Below, one piece after another: positions 1 through 8,684 of a stretch of DNA of 64,000 nucleotides. The number at the start of each line of letters is the position of its first letter. The first letter of the stretch is position 1. The stretch covers positions 62,001 to 126,000 of the forward strand of contig JAHLKX010000001.1 in NCBI GenBank assembly GCA_020444515.1, read 5' to 3'. Below the pieces are notes generated by a model. That model saw nothing but the letters and a program-made list of their open reading frames with translations. It made no database searches and was not told the origin of the DNA. A program made the position numbers and the translations under genes. Source of the stretch: Bacteroidota bacterium. Its GTDB lineage: Bacteria; Bacteroidota; Bacteroidia; Bacteroidales; JAADJA01.

Positions 1-199
1 GGTTTTCATTGGGTAACTGATGCCCATTAAAGCTAGCCATTTTTTCAGCAACGTTGTACAATGCAATTTCAATGGTTTGATTAAACTGTTGCTCGGCCAG
101 ATCAAATGATTTATTCACCCAGTATAACTGAAAAGCAATGATCCCGATCACAGAGATGGATCCCAACAAAACGGCTATACGAATATGGTTGCTTTTCAT
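1..199 (-). CDS. Sensor histidine kinase, N-terminal fragment (cut by window edge)
   Basis: The reverse strand reads an ATG at 199 followed by 66 codons without a stop up to the window edge. The peptide starts MKSNHIRIAVLLGSISVIG, a short basic stretch then one membrane helix (about residues 6-25), followed by a polar stretch with NQTIEIALYNVAEKMA. This beginning is what I recall from Bacteroidota two-component sensor histidine kinases whose periplasmic region follows a first helix. The kinase domains lie outside the window, so the call rests on the N terminus only. A promoter-like -33/-7 pair ends only five bases before the ATG, which supports this start and suggests a very short leader. It could also be another membrane sensor with the same N-terminal layout. 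Confidence 0.6.
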   Translation of the reverse strand, partial: MKSNHIRIAVLLGSISVIGIIAFQLYWVNKSFDLAEQQFNQTIEIALYNVAEKMASFNGHQLPNEN

Positions 200-204
200 T
201 GAAG

Positions 205-234
205 TAAAAGTATAAAAAATGAAACAAAGTTCAA
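205..234 (-). promoter_or_regulatory. Bacteroidota promoter for the sensor kinase
   Basis: On the reverse strand TTG (234-232) is followed after 19 bases by TACTTTTA (212-205), matching the -33 TTG and -7 TAnnTTTG pattern with normal spacing. Transcription would begin about two bases before the ATG at 199. Confidence 0.55.
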
Positions 235-352
235 GGATTCAGCCGGAAGTATATATTAGTGAAAGAGTAATTAAAGGTAGTCGTGAATAATCTCCAGTCC
301 TTCGCACCAGCTCTGATTTTGACTTACTAAGGTCTCTTCAGTCCCGGATCAT

Positions 353-378
353 AAAAAAAGCCGCCCGGTAAGGCGGCT
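353..378 (-). terminator. Rho-independent terminator of the T9SS protein gene
   Basis: A 7-bp perfect stem (AGCCGCC, 359-365, paired with GGCGGCT, 372-378) with a 6-base loop is followed on the reverse strand by seven U. It lies just downstream of the stop of the gene at 401-1120. Confidence 0.85.
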
Positions 379-400
379 CCATATTTTTTTGTGTAAGACA

Positions 401-1120
401 TCAGTGCTGAATAATGATTCTTCCTGATACCGTTGCCGTTTGATTACTTTTAACCTGGTAAAAATACAATCCTTCCGCTATGTTGGTCGTATTTATCCGG
501 GCTTTGTTGTTATGGATTTCGGCTTTAGCAACCACTGCACCAGTGAGCGTCATTAACTCCACGATTGAATTATCATTCATTTCTCCTTCAAGGGCGATGG
601 TAACATTTTCATTGGCCGGATTCGGATATACGTTTGCTTCTAAACCATAATTGACCTCAATGCTGGTCATCAATCCGTCGTAAAGAACAGTTACAAAAAC
701 CGAGTCATTAGCATTGGCTGCATCAAACAGGGTATAGGAAATGGTTGAAACGCCCGGATTGCCATTGGGATAATAATGCAACTGACATTCAGCCAGTACT
801 GTTTGTCCTGCACCGATGTTGGTTGCGGATGGGCTTAAACTAACATTGGGCGGATAACAGAGCCCTCCCCAACAAATGGCACTTTGTGAGCCGGGGACCA
901 TATCTTCTTCATAGCGCTGCAATAAAACATCCATGGCAGCACCACTGGTATTGGTTACGTCCATCTCAACGATAATCTCATCAGTTGCTGTGCCTTCTTT
1001 GGTAACTTCTGCATTGGGCTCAAGGATTTCTCCTTCGTAAGAGAGCACCAAACTCTGCCCCACAGCAAATGCGGAAACAATAAATCCTAAAAAAAGTGTT
1101 GCGAGTAATTTTGCTTTCAT
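401..1120 (-). CDS. Secreted protein with T9SS type A sorting domain
   Basis: This 239-residue protein has a clear signal peptide (MKAKLLATLFLGFIVSAFAVGQ). Its middle region looks beta-rich and immunoglobulin-like, with a small cysteine-containing motif ICWGGLCYPP near residue 83. The C-terminal 80 residues hold a type IX secretion sorting domain: NVYPNPANENVTI, then the beta-sandwich ending GLYFYQVKS and RIIIQH. It should be exported through the Sec system, passed across the outer membrane by T9SS and probably anchored or released at the surface. No catalytic motif is visible, so its role is unknown. It has its own -7 box (1202-1209) and terminator (353-378) and is divergent from the sugar cluster. 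Confidence 0.85.
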   Translation of the reverse strand: MKAKLLATLFLGFIVSAFAVGQSLVLSYEGEILEPNAEVTKEGTATDEIIVEMDVTNTSGAAMDVLLQRYEEDMVPGSQSAICWGGLCYPPNVSLSPSATNIGAGQTVLAECQLHYYPNGNPGVSTISYTLFDAANANDSVFVTVLYDGLMTSIEVNYGLEANVYPNPANENVTIALEGEMNDNSIVELMTLTGAVVAKAEIHNNKARINTTNIAEGLYFYQVKSNQTATVSGRIIIQH

Positions 1121-1201
1121 AATCTTGTGATATTTTTTTATTTATTTGCTCTTTTTAACTTAACGGTCATAAGAATGCCCGCCCTATCATAAAATCGGGT
1201 T

Positions 1202-1209
1202 CAAAGATA
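1202..1209 (-). promoter_or_regulatory. -7 box for the T9SS protein gene
   Basis: The reverse strand reads TATCTTTG, a full match to TAnnTTTG, about 80 bases before the ATG at 1120. No TTG is seen at the usual -33 distance, so this is a -7 box only. Confidence 0.4.
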
Positions 1210-1325
1210 GCAATTTGAATCCAATTTAAATTGATCTTTTTTTCCTGAATCCGGCTTTTGCTATTTAACATTTTTTAATTTTATCGATCAATCAAGCAAA
1301 AAGCCGCTGATATAAAAAATAAACA

Positions 1326-2606
1326 ATGAACAAATTGATATTTCCAACGATCCTGCTTCCGGTTTTATTACTTTCTTGTAATCAACCTTCACAAAATAAA
1401 GACAACTCGTTAGCCATAGGGTTGCATAACCAGTTATCGGATGCCGAAAAAATGGCTGGATGGGAGCTTCTTTTTGATGGAAAATCCATGGATGCCTGGC
1501 GTGGTTTTAAACAGGAGGATGTTGGTGAAGGTTGGACCGTAATGGATAGCAACCTCGTATCACTGGGAAAAGGCGGTGACATAGGAGGTGACATCATCAC
1601 CAGGGATGAGTTTGAAGATTTTGAACTTTATCTTGAGTGGGCCATTTCAGAGGGTGGTAACAGTGGGATATTTTTCCATGTGCTTGAAGGTGATCATCCA
1701 ACCACTTATGCTACCGGGCCCGAATATCAATTGATTGATGATGAAGGATTCCCGCAAACTCTTGAAGAGTGGCAAAAAACGGGTGCCAATTATGCCATGC
1801 ACAATGCCTCTGAAAAAAACTTAAAACCAGTGGGTGAATTCAATTCCAGCAGGATCATAGTGAACAACGGAAGGGTTCAGCATTACCTGAATGGTTCGCT
1901 GATAGTAGATTACAAGCTTTGGTCCGACGACTGGAAAAACAGGGTGGAAGCAGGTAAATGGGAGGACTATCCCTATTATGGACTGGCCCGGAAAGGACAC
2001 ATCGGATTGCAGGATCATGGCAGTGTGATCCGGTTCAGAAATATTAAAGTACGGGACCTGACTGATCCTGGTCATCCTATTTTTAATGGTGAAAACCTCG
2101 ATGGATGGGAGATACACGGCACGGAGCAATGGTATGTGGATAACGGAGAGCTTATTTGTGAAAGTGGACCTGATAAAGCATATGGTTACCTGTCAACCCG
2201 AAAAAATTTCAAAAACTTTGTGCTGCGGCTGCAATTCCTGCAGGAGAGCAATGGAAACAGCGGTGTGTTTTTTAGATCGAAGCTGGATGGTATAAAAATC
2301 AGTGGCTGGCAGGTGGAGGTTGCCCCGAAAGGTAATAACAGCGGTGCCATATATGAATCCTATGGTCGGGGGTGGTTAAATGAAATTCCAGAAGATCGGG
2401 AAAATATTTTGCAAGAAGGGGATTGGAATGACCTGGTCATCGAGGTGAAAGACAGCAGGGTAATGACCTGGTTAAATAGTGAGTTAATGACCGATCTGAC
2501 AGACGAAAAAATCGGTCAGGCGAATGGTGTTATTGCACTACAGATCCATGACGGTGGTGGTGTAAAGGTGAAATGGAGAAATATTTATATTAAAGAAATT
2601 CAATAA
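1326..2606 (+). CDS. Lipoprotein with two DUF1080 domains (3-keto-disaccharide hydrolase family)
   Basis: The 426-residue product starts with a lipoprotein signal (LPVLLLSC, Cys18), so it should be tethered in the envelope. Two DUF1080/PF06439 concanavalin-like domains follow: the first from about residue 46 (ELLFDGKSMDAWRGF) to 245, with the family phrase SEGGNSGIFFHV; the second from about 250 (IFNGENLDGWEI) to the end, with NGNSGVFFRS. Members of this family are known to cleave 3-keto-glycosides made by Gfo/Idh/MocA oxidoreductases; the substrate here cannot be read from sequence. It is the first gene of a plus-strand cluster that contains such oxidoreductases, and DoxX follows after 34 bases. 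A two-domain form is larger than the single-domain paralogue at 8735. Confidence 0.85.
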   Translation: MNKLIFPTILLPVLLLSCNQPSQNKDNSLAIGLHNQLSDAEKMAGWELLFDGKSMDAWRGFKQEDVGEGWTVMDSNLVSLGKGGDIGGDIITRDEFEDFELYLEWAISEGGNSGIFFHVLEGDHPTTYATGPEYQLIDDEGFPQTLEEWQKTGANYAMHNASEKNLKPVGEFNSSRIIVNNGRVQHYLNGSLIVDYKLWSDDWKNRVEAGKWEDYPYYGLARKGHIGLQDHGSVIRFRNIKVRDLTDPGHPIFNGENLDGWEIHGTEQWYVDNGELICESGPDKAYGYLSTRKNFKNFVLRLQFLQESNGNSGVFFRSKLDGIKISGWQVEVAPKGNNSGAIYESYGRGWLNEIPEDRENILQEGDWNDLVIEVKDSRVMTWLNSELMTDLTDEKIGQANGVIALQIHDGGGVKVKWRNIYIKEIQ

Positions 2607-2640
2607 ATCCGGGATTACCTGGATATCAATTACTTGAAAC

Positions 2641-3126
2641 ATGGATGTACATCAATTAAACAGGGCAGGCTTATTTTGGATCACAGCGTTAAGGGTATTG
2701 ATCGGTTGGCATTTTCTGTATGAAGGCATGGTAAAGTTGTTCAATCCCAATTGGTCTTCAGTTGGTTATTTGCTTGATTCAGAAGGGATTTTCAAAGGTA
2801 TCTTTTATCGAATAGCAGCTTCAGAAAGCCTCCTTGCCGTCGCAGATTTTTTAAATGTCTGGGGGCTCATTGCCATTGGTTTGGCCCTGATACTGGGCCT
2901 GGTTGAAAAGCCGGCTTTATGGGGGGGAATTGCATTACTGTCATTGTATTATCTGTCACATCCTCCTTTTCCGGGACTTAAATATGATCTTCCATCAGAG
3001 GGTAGCTACCTGGTGGTGAATAAAGTATTGATTGAACTGGTCACCCTGATCGTATTGCTGTTTTTCCCCACCTCGCAACGGATCGGACTTTGCCGGTTGA
3101 TTTTTAAATTGAAAAATTCAGATTGA
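2641..3126 (+). CDS. DoxX family membrane protein
   Basis: The 161-residue protein is hydrophobic with four likely membrane segments: around residues 12-30 (FWITALRVLIGWHFLYEG), 65-88, 92-107 and 128-146. The early LRVLIGWHFLYEGMVKL stretch is typical of DoxX/TQO small-subunit-like proteins, which in some archaea belong to a thiosulfate:quinone oxidoreductase and in bacteria occur beside many redox enzymes. The stop codon overlaps the ATG of the next gene (TGATG at 3124-3128), so the oxidoreductase at 3126 is probably translated by coupling. I infer that this protein could help pass electrons from envelope sugar oxidation to the quinone pool, but no residue in it proves this. Confidence 0.75.
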   Translation: MDVHQLNRAGLFWITALRVLIGWHFLYEGMVKLFNPNWSSVGYLLDSEGIFKGIFYRIAASESLLAVADFLNVWGLIAIGLALILGLVEKPALWGGIALLSLYYLSHPPFPGLKYDLPSEGSYLVVNKVLIELVTLIVLLFFPTSQRIGLCRLIFKLKNSD

Positions 3127-4676
3127 TGGAAGAAAAATCGAAAAAGATTACAAGAAGAGATATCATTAAAGGACTGGCCACGGTGCCGGTAGCAGGCGCA
3201 TTTCTGTATAGCTGGTATCAGAAAAGAAGATATGACCATTTACTAAAAAAGGCCATACAGGAAGAGGTGCGCATTGATACTGAAAATCCCATCTTGAACA
3301 GGGTGGTGAGCAAGGATAAACAAGTGAGGTTGGGCATCATCGGAACAGGTGGAAGAGGCCGTTCGTTACTGAAAGCTGCTGGTTTTCTGCGTCCGGAGAT
3401 CATGGATGATTACCTGGAGGCTGCAGCTGAAAACAGCACTGACAAAAGATATCAGGAGTTTCTAGAGCAGGAAGATTTAAATGTGGTAGTGAATGGTGTT
3501 TGCGATATCTATGATAAAAATGCCGAATGGGGCTTGCGGGCTTGTGCGAATGTTAAACGATTGGGTTCTGATGGAGCCATGGCGGATCAGCCCAGGCGCT
3601 ATAAAAATTACAAAGAAATGCTTGCGTCCGATGATATTGATGCAGTGATCATCGCCACACCCGACCACTGGCACGGCACGATGACCATTGAAGCTGCCCG
3701 GGCAGGAAAGCATGTTTATTGTGAAAAACCCATGACATGGACGGTTCCTGAAACTTATGAAGTGGTGAAAGCTGTTCGGGATAATAACATTGTCTTTCAA
3801 CTTGGTCATCAGCTCCGTCAAACGGAAGCTTATTATAAAGCAAAAGAAGCCATCAAAAAAGACATTCTTGGAAAAGTAAATTTGGTTGAGGTAACCACCA
3901 ATCGAAATAGTCCCAATGGTGCCTGGGTTTATGATATTGATGAAGAGGCCGGAACCAATAACATCGACTGGGAACAATTCATTGGACCGGCTCCCTGGCA
4001 TCCTTTCAGCCTGGAACGTTTTTTCAGATGGCGTTGTTGGTGGGATTATTCAACTGGTTTATCCGGAGATTTGTTTACCCATGAATACGATGCCATGAAT
4101 CAGATCCTGGACCTCGGAATTCCGCGTTCAGCAATGGCATCCGGAGGGATCTATTTTTATAAAGATGGTCGGACGGTACCTGATGTTTTGCAACAAACCT
4201 TTGAATATCCTGAAAAAGACCTTACCCTGATCTACAGCGCTTCACTGGCCAGCAGTAAATCACGCGGCAGAATGGTGATGGGACATGATGCCTACATGGA
4301 GGTAGGGGGAGATCTTAAAATTTATGTGGATTCCGGCTCTACTAAATATAAAGACAAGTTGGAGGAGGGGCTGATCGATCCAAATCTGCCAATATATGCA
4401 TTCACCCCCGGGATGAAGCAGGTGGATGCCATTACATCAGCGACGGAACAGTACTTTGCAGGAAGGGGTTTACTATACACCTATCGCGGAGGCAAACGGG
4501 TGGATACCACACATTTGCACATCAAAGACTGGCTCGATTGCATTCGCGGAGGAGGAGAGCCCAGTTGCAATGTGGACCTTGGCTTTGAAGAGGCTATGAC
4601 GGCTCACATGGGAACCATTTCTTATCGCGAAAACCGAAAGGTTTACTGGGATCCCGATAGACAATTGATCGTCTAG
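3126..4676 (+). CDS. Gfo/Idh/MocA family oxidoreductase with N-terminal export-like segment
   Basis: The start chosen is the ATG at 3126, which shares one base with the upstream DoxX stop; a TTG one codon earlier is also open. The 516-residue product has ITRRDIIKG followed by a hydrophobic stretch (VPVAGAFLYSW), resembling a twin-arginine signal or anchor without an obvious cleavage site. The NAD(P)-binding fold begins at residue 69 with LGIIGTGGRGRS, and the family EKP lysine motif appears as YCEKPMTW. The C-terminal domain has the WRCWWDYSTGLSGDLFTHEYD segment of the secreted sub-group. In this family such enzymes oxidise or reduce sugar hydroxyls; with DUF1080 neighbours, C3 oxidation of a glycoside is the best inference. 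The substrate is unknown. Confidence 0.85.
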   Translation: MEEKSKKITRRDIIKGLATVPVAGAFLYSWYQKRRYDHLLKKAIQEEVRIDTENPILNRVVSKDKQVRLGIIGTGGRGRSLLKAAGFLRPEIMDDYLEAAAENSTDKRYQEFLEQEDLNVVVNGVCDIYDKNAEWGLRACANVKRLGSDGAMADQPRRYKNYKEMLASDDIDAVIIATPDHWHGTMTIEAARAGKHVYCEKPMTWTVPETYEVVKAVRDNNIVFQLGHQLRQTEAYYKAKEAIKKDILGKVNLVEVTTNRNSPNGAWVYDIDEEAGTNNIDWEQFIGPAPWHPFSLERFFRWRCWWDYSTGLSGDLFTHEYDAMNQILDLGIPRSAMASGGIYFYKDGRTVPDVLQQTFEYPEKDLTLIYSASLASSKSRGRMVMGHDAYMEVGGDLKIYVDSGSTKYKDKLEEGLIDPNLPIYAFTPGMKQVDAITSATEQYFAGRGLLYTYRGGKRVDTTHLHIKDWLDCIRGGGEPSCNVDLGFEEAMTAHMGTISYRENRKVYWDPDRQLIV

Positions 4677-4709
4677 CCTGAATTATTTGTGAATTTTAGT
4701 ACATTTCTT

Positions 4710-4741
4710 TTGCAAATCCGGGCTTAAATTGCTTATTTTTG
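4710..4741 (+). promoter_or_regulatory. Internal promoter before the sugar isomerase gene
   Basis: TTG (4710-4712), a 21-base spacer and TATTTTTG (4734-4741) match the phylum's -33/-7 pattern. The ATG at 4763 follows 21 bases later. It lies in the 86-base gap inside the cluster, so the downstream genes may be expressed separately from the first three. Confidence 0.5.
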
Positions 4742-4762
4742 GTTTACGAGAAATAAATTACC

Positions 4763-5605
4763 ATGATCACCCGACGTACTTTTATTAAAACAACAGCCCT
4801 GGCAGGCTTTGCCACAGCGCTTTTACCCAAATCTGTTTTTGCCGCAGAAATGCACTATCCCATCGGAATCCAGTTATATACCATTCGCGACCTGGTTGCC
4901 AGGGATTTATTGGGAACCCTGCAAATTTTAGCTAAAATCGGTTATGATACCATTGAAGCAGCCGGTTATGGCAATGGTCAGTTTTATGGCCATGCACCCG
5001 AAGCGTTCAAAAAAATGGTCCAAGAAGCCGGGCTCATCCCGATGAGTACGCACTCGGGAGTTACCGTTGAAAATGCTGCACAGGTTGCTGAAGATTCCAT
5101 CAGGGCAGGCATGCGATACCTGGTGCTGCCTTCACTGGGATCGGAATACCGTAAGGATCTGGATGGCTATAAAAGAGCTGCCGATGATTTCAATCAAATC
5201 GGTGAAACCTGCAAATCTATTGGGATCTCATTCGGATACCACAATCATGCATTTGAATTTGAAAGGATGGATGGGGTTGTGCCATATGATATTTTGCTTA
5301 AAGATACCGATCCCGAACTGGTCTTTATGCAGGTCGACACTTATTGGATGGTGTATGGAGGATATGATCCGCTGGATTATTTTATAAATTATCCCGGTCG
5401 TTTCAGACTCTGGCATGTCAAGGATATGGTGGAGGATGATTCAAGAGATAGTACCGAGATCGGCTCAGGTAAACTCGATTTCCCTGTCTATTTTGAAAAA
5501 GCCAAGATATCCGGACTGGAAGCCATTTTTGTCGAACAGGAATCTTTTAAATTGGATCCGGTTGAAAGCATCACCAAAAGTTACCAATACCTCAAAACCT
5601 TATAA
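4763..5605 (+). CDS. Exported sugar phosphate isomerase/epimerase family protein
   Basis: The 280-residue protein begins ITRRTFIKTTALAGF...SVFAAEM, a good twin-arginine signal with an Ala-x-Ala cleavage region, so a folded, metal-loaded enzyme in the periplasm is likely. The rest is an AP-endonuclease-2-type TIM barrel: IGIQLYTIRD, DTIEAAGYG, the histidine pair YHNHAFEFE, the metal-site stretch QVDTYW, LWHVKDM and FVEQE. Members placed beside DUF1080 and Gfo/Idh/MocA genes act on keto-sugars as isomerases or lyases. Here it precedes a cytoplasmic oxidoreductase with no gap between stop and start. Exact substrate unknown. Confidence 0.85.
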   Translation: MITRRTFIKTTALAGFATALLPKSVFAAEMHYPIGIQLYTIRDLVARDLLGTLQILAKIGYDTIEAAGYGNGQFYGHAPEAFKKMVQEAGLIPMSTHSGVTVENAAQVAEDSIRAGMRYLVLPSLGSEYRKDLDGYKRAADDFNQIGETCKSIGISFGYHNHAFEFERMDGVVPYDILLKDTDPELVFMQVDTYWMVYGGYDPLDYFINYPGRFRLWHVKDMVEDDSRDSTEIGSGKLDFPVYFEKAKISGLEAIFVEQESFKLDPVESITKSYQYLKTL

Positions 5606-6664
5606 ATGTTTTATATGGAAAGAATAATCAAAACTGCCCTTGTTGGGTTTGGCCTGTCAGGTAAAGCTTTTCATGCGCCTTTCATTCAAACCCACCCCGG
5701 TTTTCATTTGCGTAAGATTTTGGAACGGCATCGCAATGAGTCTGCTGAATTGTATCCTGAAGCCACCATTGTCCGTGGATTGGAGGATGTGCTGGCAGAT
5801 GAAGATATTGAACTGGTGGCCATTACCACACCCAACATTTACCATTTCGAAATGGTGCAAAAATGCATTGAGGCCGGAAAACATGTGATCATTGAAAAGC
5901 CTTTTACCAATACTTATGCGGAAGCTGAAAAACTGATCGAATTTGCTGATAAAAAGGGTGTGAAATTATTTGTTTACCAGAACCGGCGCTGGGACGGCGA
6001 TTTTCTCACCATTCAAAAGATATTCAAAAGCGGTGTGTTGGGAGATATCCAATATTACGAAGCCCATTTTGACCGTTATGCCCCCGAACGGAAACATGCC
6101 GCCTGGCGTGATGAAGACCTGCCCGGAAGCGGAATATTGTATGACCTTGGACCACATTTGATAGACCAGGCACTGGTTCTATTTGGTGAACCCAAAAGCA
6201 TCAGTGCCGATATTCAGTCGCAGCGTAAAGGAAGTCTTGTGGATGACTATTTTAACCTTAAAATTGGTTACGATGAACTTTCTTTGGTGCTAACAGCCGG
6301 AATGCTGGTGCAGGACCCGGGACCGCGTTATATCATTCATGGTATGCGGGGTTCTTTCATTAAATATGGAATCGACCCACAAGAAGCAGCCCTGAGAAAA
6401 GGTAAAATGCCCGGCGGTGAAGGCTGGGGCGAGGAAGAGCCCGGAAAATGGGGTTTGATCACCATCGACTATGATGATCTCAATTTTGATGGTCGCATTG
6501 AGACAGAACCCGGGAATTATATGGGGTTTTATAATAATGTGTACAATGTACTGGTAAATGCAGACGAACAAGCCATAAAACCACAGGAAGCTGCAAGGGT
6601 GATCCGGATCATTGAAATGGCCTTTGAGAGCAGTCGGGTAGGGAAGAGTATGAAATGGAAATAA
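5606..6664 (+). CDS. Cytoplasmic Gfo/Idh/MocA family oxidoreductase
   Basis: The 352-residue enzyme has no export signal. Its Rossmann motif TALVGFGLSGKAFHAPFI lies at the N terminus, followed by TTPNIYHFEM and the family lysine motif IIEKPFTN; the HxxD-type active-site stretch is GILYDLGPHLIDQ. The GKAFHAPFI variant resembles the YdgJ/YhhX/IolW-like cytoplasmic sub-group that uses NAD(P) on inositols or sugars. The start at 5606 directly abuts the previous stop; an in-frame ATG at 5615 (MERIIKTALVG) is an equally good start. In this cluster it may reduce keto-sugars after import, closing the cycle begun by the exported enzymes (inference). Confidence 0.85.
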   Translation: MFYMERIIKTALVGFGLSGKAFHAPFIQTHPGFHLRKILERHRNESAELYPEATIVRGLEDVLADEDIELVAITTPNIYHFEMVQKCIEAGKHVIIEKPFTNTYAEAEKLIEFADKKGVKLFVYQNRRWDGDFLTIQKIFKSGVLGDIQYYEAHFDRYAPERKHAAWRDEDLPGSGILYDLGPHLIDQALVLFGEPKSISADIQSQRKGSLVDDYFNLKIGYDELSLVLTAGMLVQDPGPRYIIHGMRGSFIKYGIDPQEAALRKGKMPGGEGWGEEEPGKWGLITIDYDDLNFDGRIETEPGNYMGFYNNVYNVLVNADEQAIKPQEAARVIRIIEMAFESSRVGKSMKWK

Positions 6665-6713
6665 CAGAAAATCGTTGCAAGTAATTGGATATAAAAAAAA
6701 TAAAAAAAACAGT

Positions 6714-8210
6714 ATGAATAAAAACAACACCGAAAAAAAGAACAGCATCAGCAGGCGGAAATTTATTGGAAACGTGGCCACTGCCGCAGCAGGGTTCACC
6801 ATATTGCCGAGTTATGTTGTGAGCGGACTGGGCTATAAAATGCCCAGCGATAAACTCAATATTGCCGGGATCGGCATAGGAGGCGTTGGCGGCACCAATG
6901 TGAATAACTGTGCCAGCGAAAACATTGTAGCCCTCTGCGATGTGGATTGGAGTTATGCTGCCGGGATGTTTGAAAAATATCCGGACGCTAAAAAATACAA
7001 GGACTACCGCAAAATGTTCGATGAGATGGGCGATCAGATCGATGCGGTGATCGTAGCTACACCCGACCATACCCATGCCATCATCACGGCTGCTGCCATG
7101 CGAATGGGCAAACATGTCTATACCCAGAAACCTTTGACCCATACTGTTTACGAATCACGATTGTTGCGCAACCTGGCCAATGAAACCAAAGTAGCCACAC
7201 AGATGGGCAACCAGGGCAATTCGGGCGAGGGTATTCGTCAGACCTGTGAATGGATCTGGGACGGTGCCATTGGTGAAATCACCGAAGTGCATGCCTGGAC
7301 CAACCGACCCATCTGGCCACAAGGACTGGAGCGTCCCATGGAAACACCTTCCAAGCCACCCACCCTCGATTGGGACCTTTTTATCGGACCGGCACAATGG
7401 AGACCTTACCATCCTGCTTATGCGCCCTGGAACTGGCGGGCATGGTGGGATTTTGGTACGGGAGCCCTGGGCGATATGGCCTGCCATATTGTGGATCCGG
7501 CTTTCTGGGCATTGAAACTCGGACATCCAACCTGCATATATGGTAGTTCCACGCAGGTAAACACTGAGAGTGCACCCCATGCAGAAATGGTACATTATGA
7601 GTTTCCTGATCGCGGATCGGTGGGTAATATTAAATTGCCTCCGGTTAAAATGACATGGTATGATGGTGGATTAATGCCTCCCCGTCCCGAAGAGTTGAAA
7701 GATGGGCAGATCATGGGCGATCAGAGTGGCGGTGTTCTGTTTGTAGGGACCAAAGGCAAACTGATGACCGGTTGTTACGGGCGCGATCCCATCCTGCTTC
7801 CTGAAGAACTGGATAAGGATTATAAACGACCCAAACCCAGCATCCGCAGGATTGAAAATGCCATGAGTGGCGGGCATGAAACCGATTGGATCAGGGCCTG
7901 TAAGGAAGATCCGGCCAGCAGGGTAGAAACCAGCTCTAACTTCAATTATGCAGGGCCATTGAATGAAGTAGTGGTGATGGGTAATCTGGCGGTGAGATTG
8001 CAGGATCTGAAACGAAAATTGCAGTGGGATGGTGAAAATATGAAGATCACCAATATTACAGAAGAAGATGAGATCCGTGTGGTGACGACAGACCGGTTTA
8101 ATGTGATCAAAGGTCATCCCCATTTCGATACGCAGTATTCTACCGTTCTTGCAAAACCAGCAGCGGAGGAATACATCAAACATAAGTATCGGGATGGATG
8201 GGAATTATAG
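6714..8210 (+). CDS. Twin-arginine exported Gfo/Idh/MocA family oxidoreductase
   Basis: The ATG at 6714 is chosen; a TTG at 6675 would add 13 lysine-rich residues before the signal. The 498-residue product has SRRKFIGNVATAAAGFTILPSYV, a strong twin-arginine signal. The nucleotide-binding start is IAGIGIGGVGGTNV, and the central region has VATPDHTHAIITAAAMRMGKHVYTQKP in pieces typical of the family, with QKP replacing EKP. The WRAWWDFGTGALGDMACH stretch marks the secreted sub-group and provides the active-site histidine. It most resembles family members that sit beside DUF1080 hydrolases in Bacteroidota keto-glycoside loci. Together with the enzyme at 3126 it may oxidise glycosides in the periplasm (inference). 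Confidence 0.85.
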   Translation: MNKNNTEKKNSISRRKFIGNVATAAAGFTILPSYVVSGLGYKMPSDKLNIAGIGIGGVGGTNVNNCASENIVALCDVDWSYAAGMFEKYPDAKKYKDYRKMFDEMGDQIDAVIVATPDHTHAIITAAAMRMGKHVYTQKPLTHTVYESRLLRNLANETKVATQMGNQGNSGEGIRQTCEWIWDGAIGEITEVHAWTNRPIWPQGLERPMETPSKPPTLDWDLFIGPAQWRPYHPAYAPWNWRAWWDFGTGALGDMACHIVDPAFWALKLGHPTCIYGSSTQVNTESAPHAEMVHYEFPDRGSVGNIKLPPVKMTWYDGGLMPPRPEELKDGQIMGDQSGGVLFVGTKGKLMTGCYGRDPILLPEELDKDYKRPKPSIRRIENAMSGGHETDWIRACKEDPASRVETSSNFNYAGPLNEVVVMGNLAVRLQDLKRKLQWDGENMKITNITEEDEIRVVTTDRFNVIKGHPHFDTQYSTVLAKPAAEEYIKHKYRDGWEL

Positions 8211-8226
8211 TAGATAAAGAAACTAT

Positions 8227-8250
8227 GCGGAGTTTCGCAGAAGTTTTAAA
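8227..8250. repeat. Left imperfect inverted repeat flanking the GxxExxY gene
   Basis: GCGGAGTTTCGCAGAAG followed by TTTTAAA is close to the reverse complement of the sequence at 8664-8684: 12 of the first 15 bases agree, including the core TTCGCAGA. Confidence 0.5.
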
Positions 8251-8264
8251 TAATTTACAATAAG

Positions 8265-8642
8265 TTGACTGAAAACGATATATCACGAAAGATTATTGGT
8301 GCTGCCATTGAAGTGCATAAGGCGCTGGGGCCGGGGTTGTTTGAATCTGCATACCAGGAATGTTTGATGTATGAGTTGATTCAGCAGGGATTAGAGGTTG
8401 AAAAGGAAATTCCTATGCCGGTAGTTTATAAAGATATCAAACTGGATCATGGCTACCGGATTGATTTGCTGGTGGAAGGAAAAGTCGTAATTGAAGTCAA
8501 AAGTTTGGAAGGGATTTTACCTGTGCACGAAGCACAAATTTTGACTTACTTAAAACTTGGCAACTTCAAGCTTGGTCTTCTGATTAATTTTAATGTTGAT
8601 TTACTGAAAAATGGTGTTCACCGCTTTGTTAATAAACTGTGA
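8265..8642 (+). CDS. GxxExxY family protein, TTG start
   Basis: The 125-residue protein matches the GxxExxY family: DISRKIIGAAIEVHKALGPG, the name motif G-LF-E-SA-Y at about residues 28-34, then DLLVEGKVVIEVKSLEGI and LTYLKLGNFKLGLLINFN. The EVK pattern recalls PD-(D/E)XK nuclease-like folds, but the family's function is not established. No ATG lies in frame between the upstream stop (8247-8249) and the conserved start, so TTG at 8265 is the likely initiator. It interrupts the carbohydrate cluster in the same orientation and is flanked by short imperfect inverted repeats (8227-8250 and 8664-8684), suggesting that it arrived as a cassette. Confidence 0.85.
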   Translation: MTENDISRKIIGAAIEVHKALGPGLFESAYQECLMYELIQQGLEVEKEIPMPVVYKDIKLDHGYRIDLLVEGKVVIEVKSLEGILPVHEAQILTYLKLGNFKLGLLINFNVDLLKNGVHRFVNKL

Positions 8643-8663
8643 CATATCTCTGTGCCCCTTTGC

Positions 8664-8684
8664 TTTAACTCTGCGAAGCTTTGC
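8664..8684. repeat. Right imperfect inverted repeat flanking the GxxExxY gene
   Basis: TTTAACTCTGCGAAGCTTTG (plus one C) read in reverse complement aligns with the left repeat at 8227-8250. It begins 21 bases after the GxxExxY stop codon. Confidence 0.5.
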
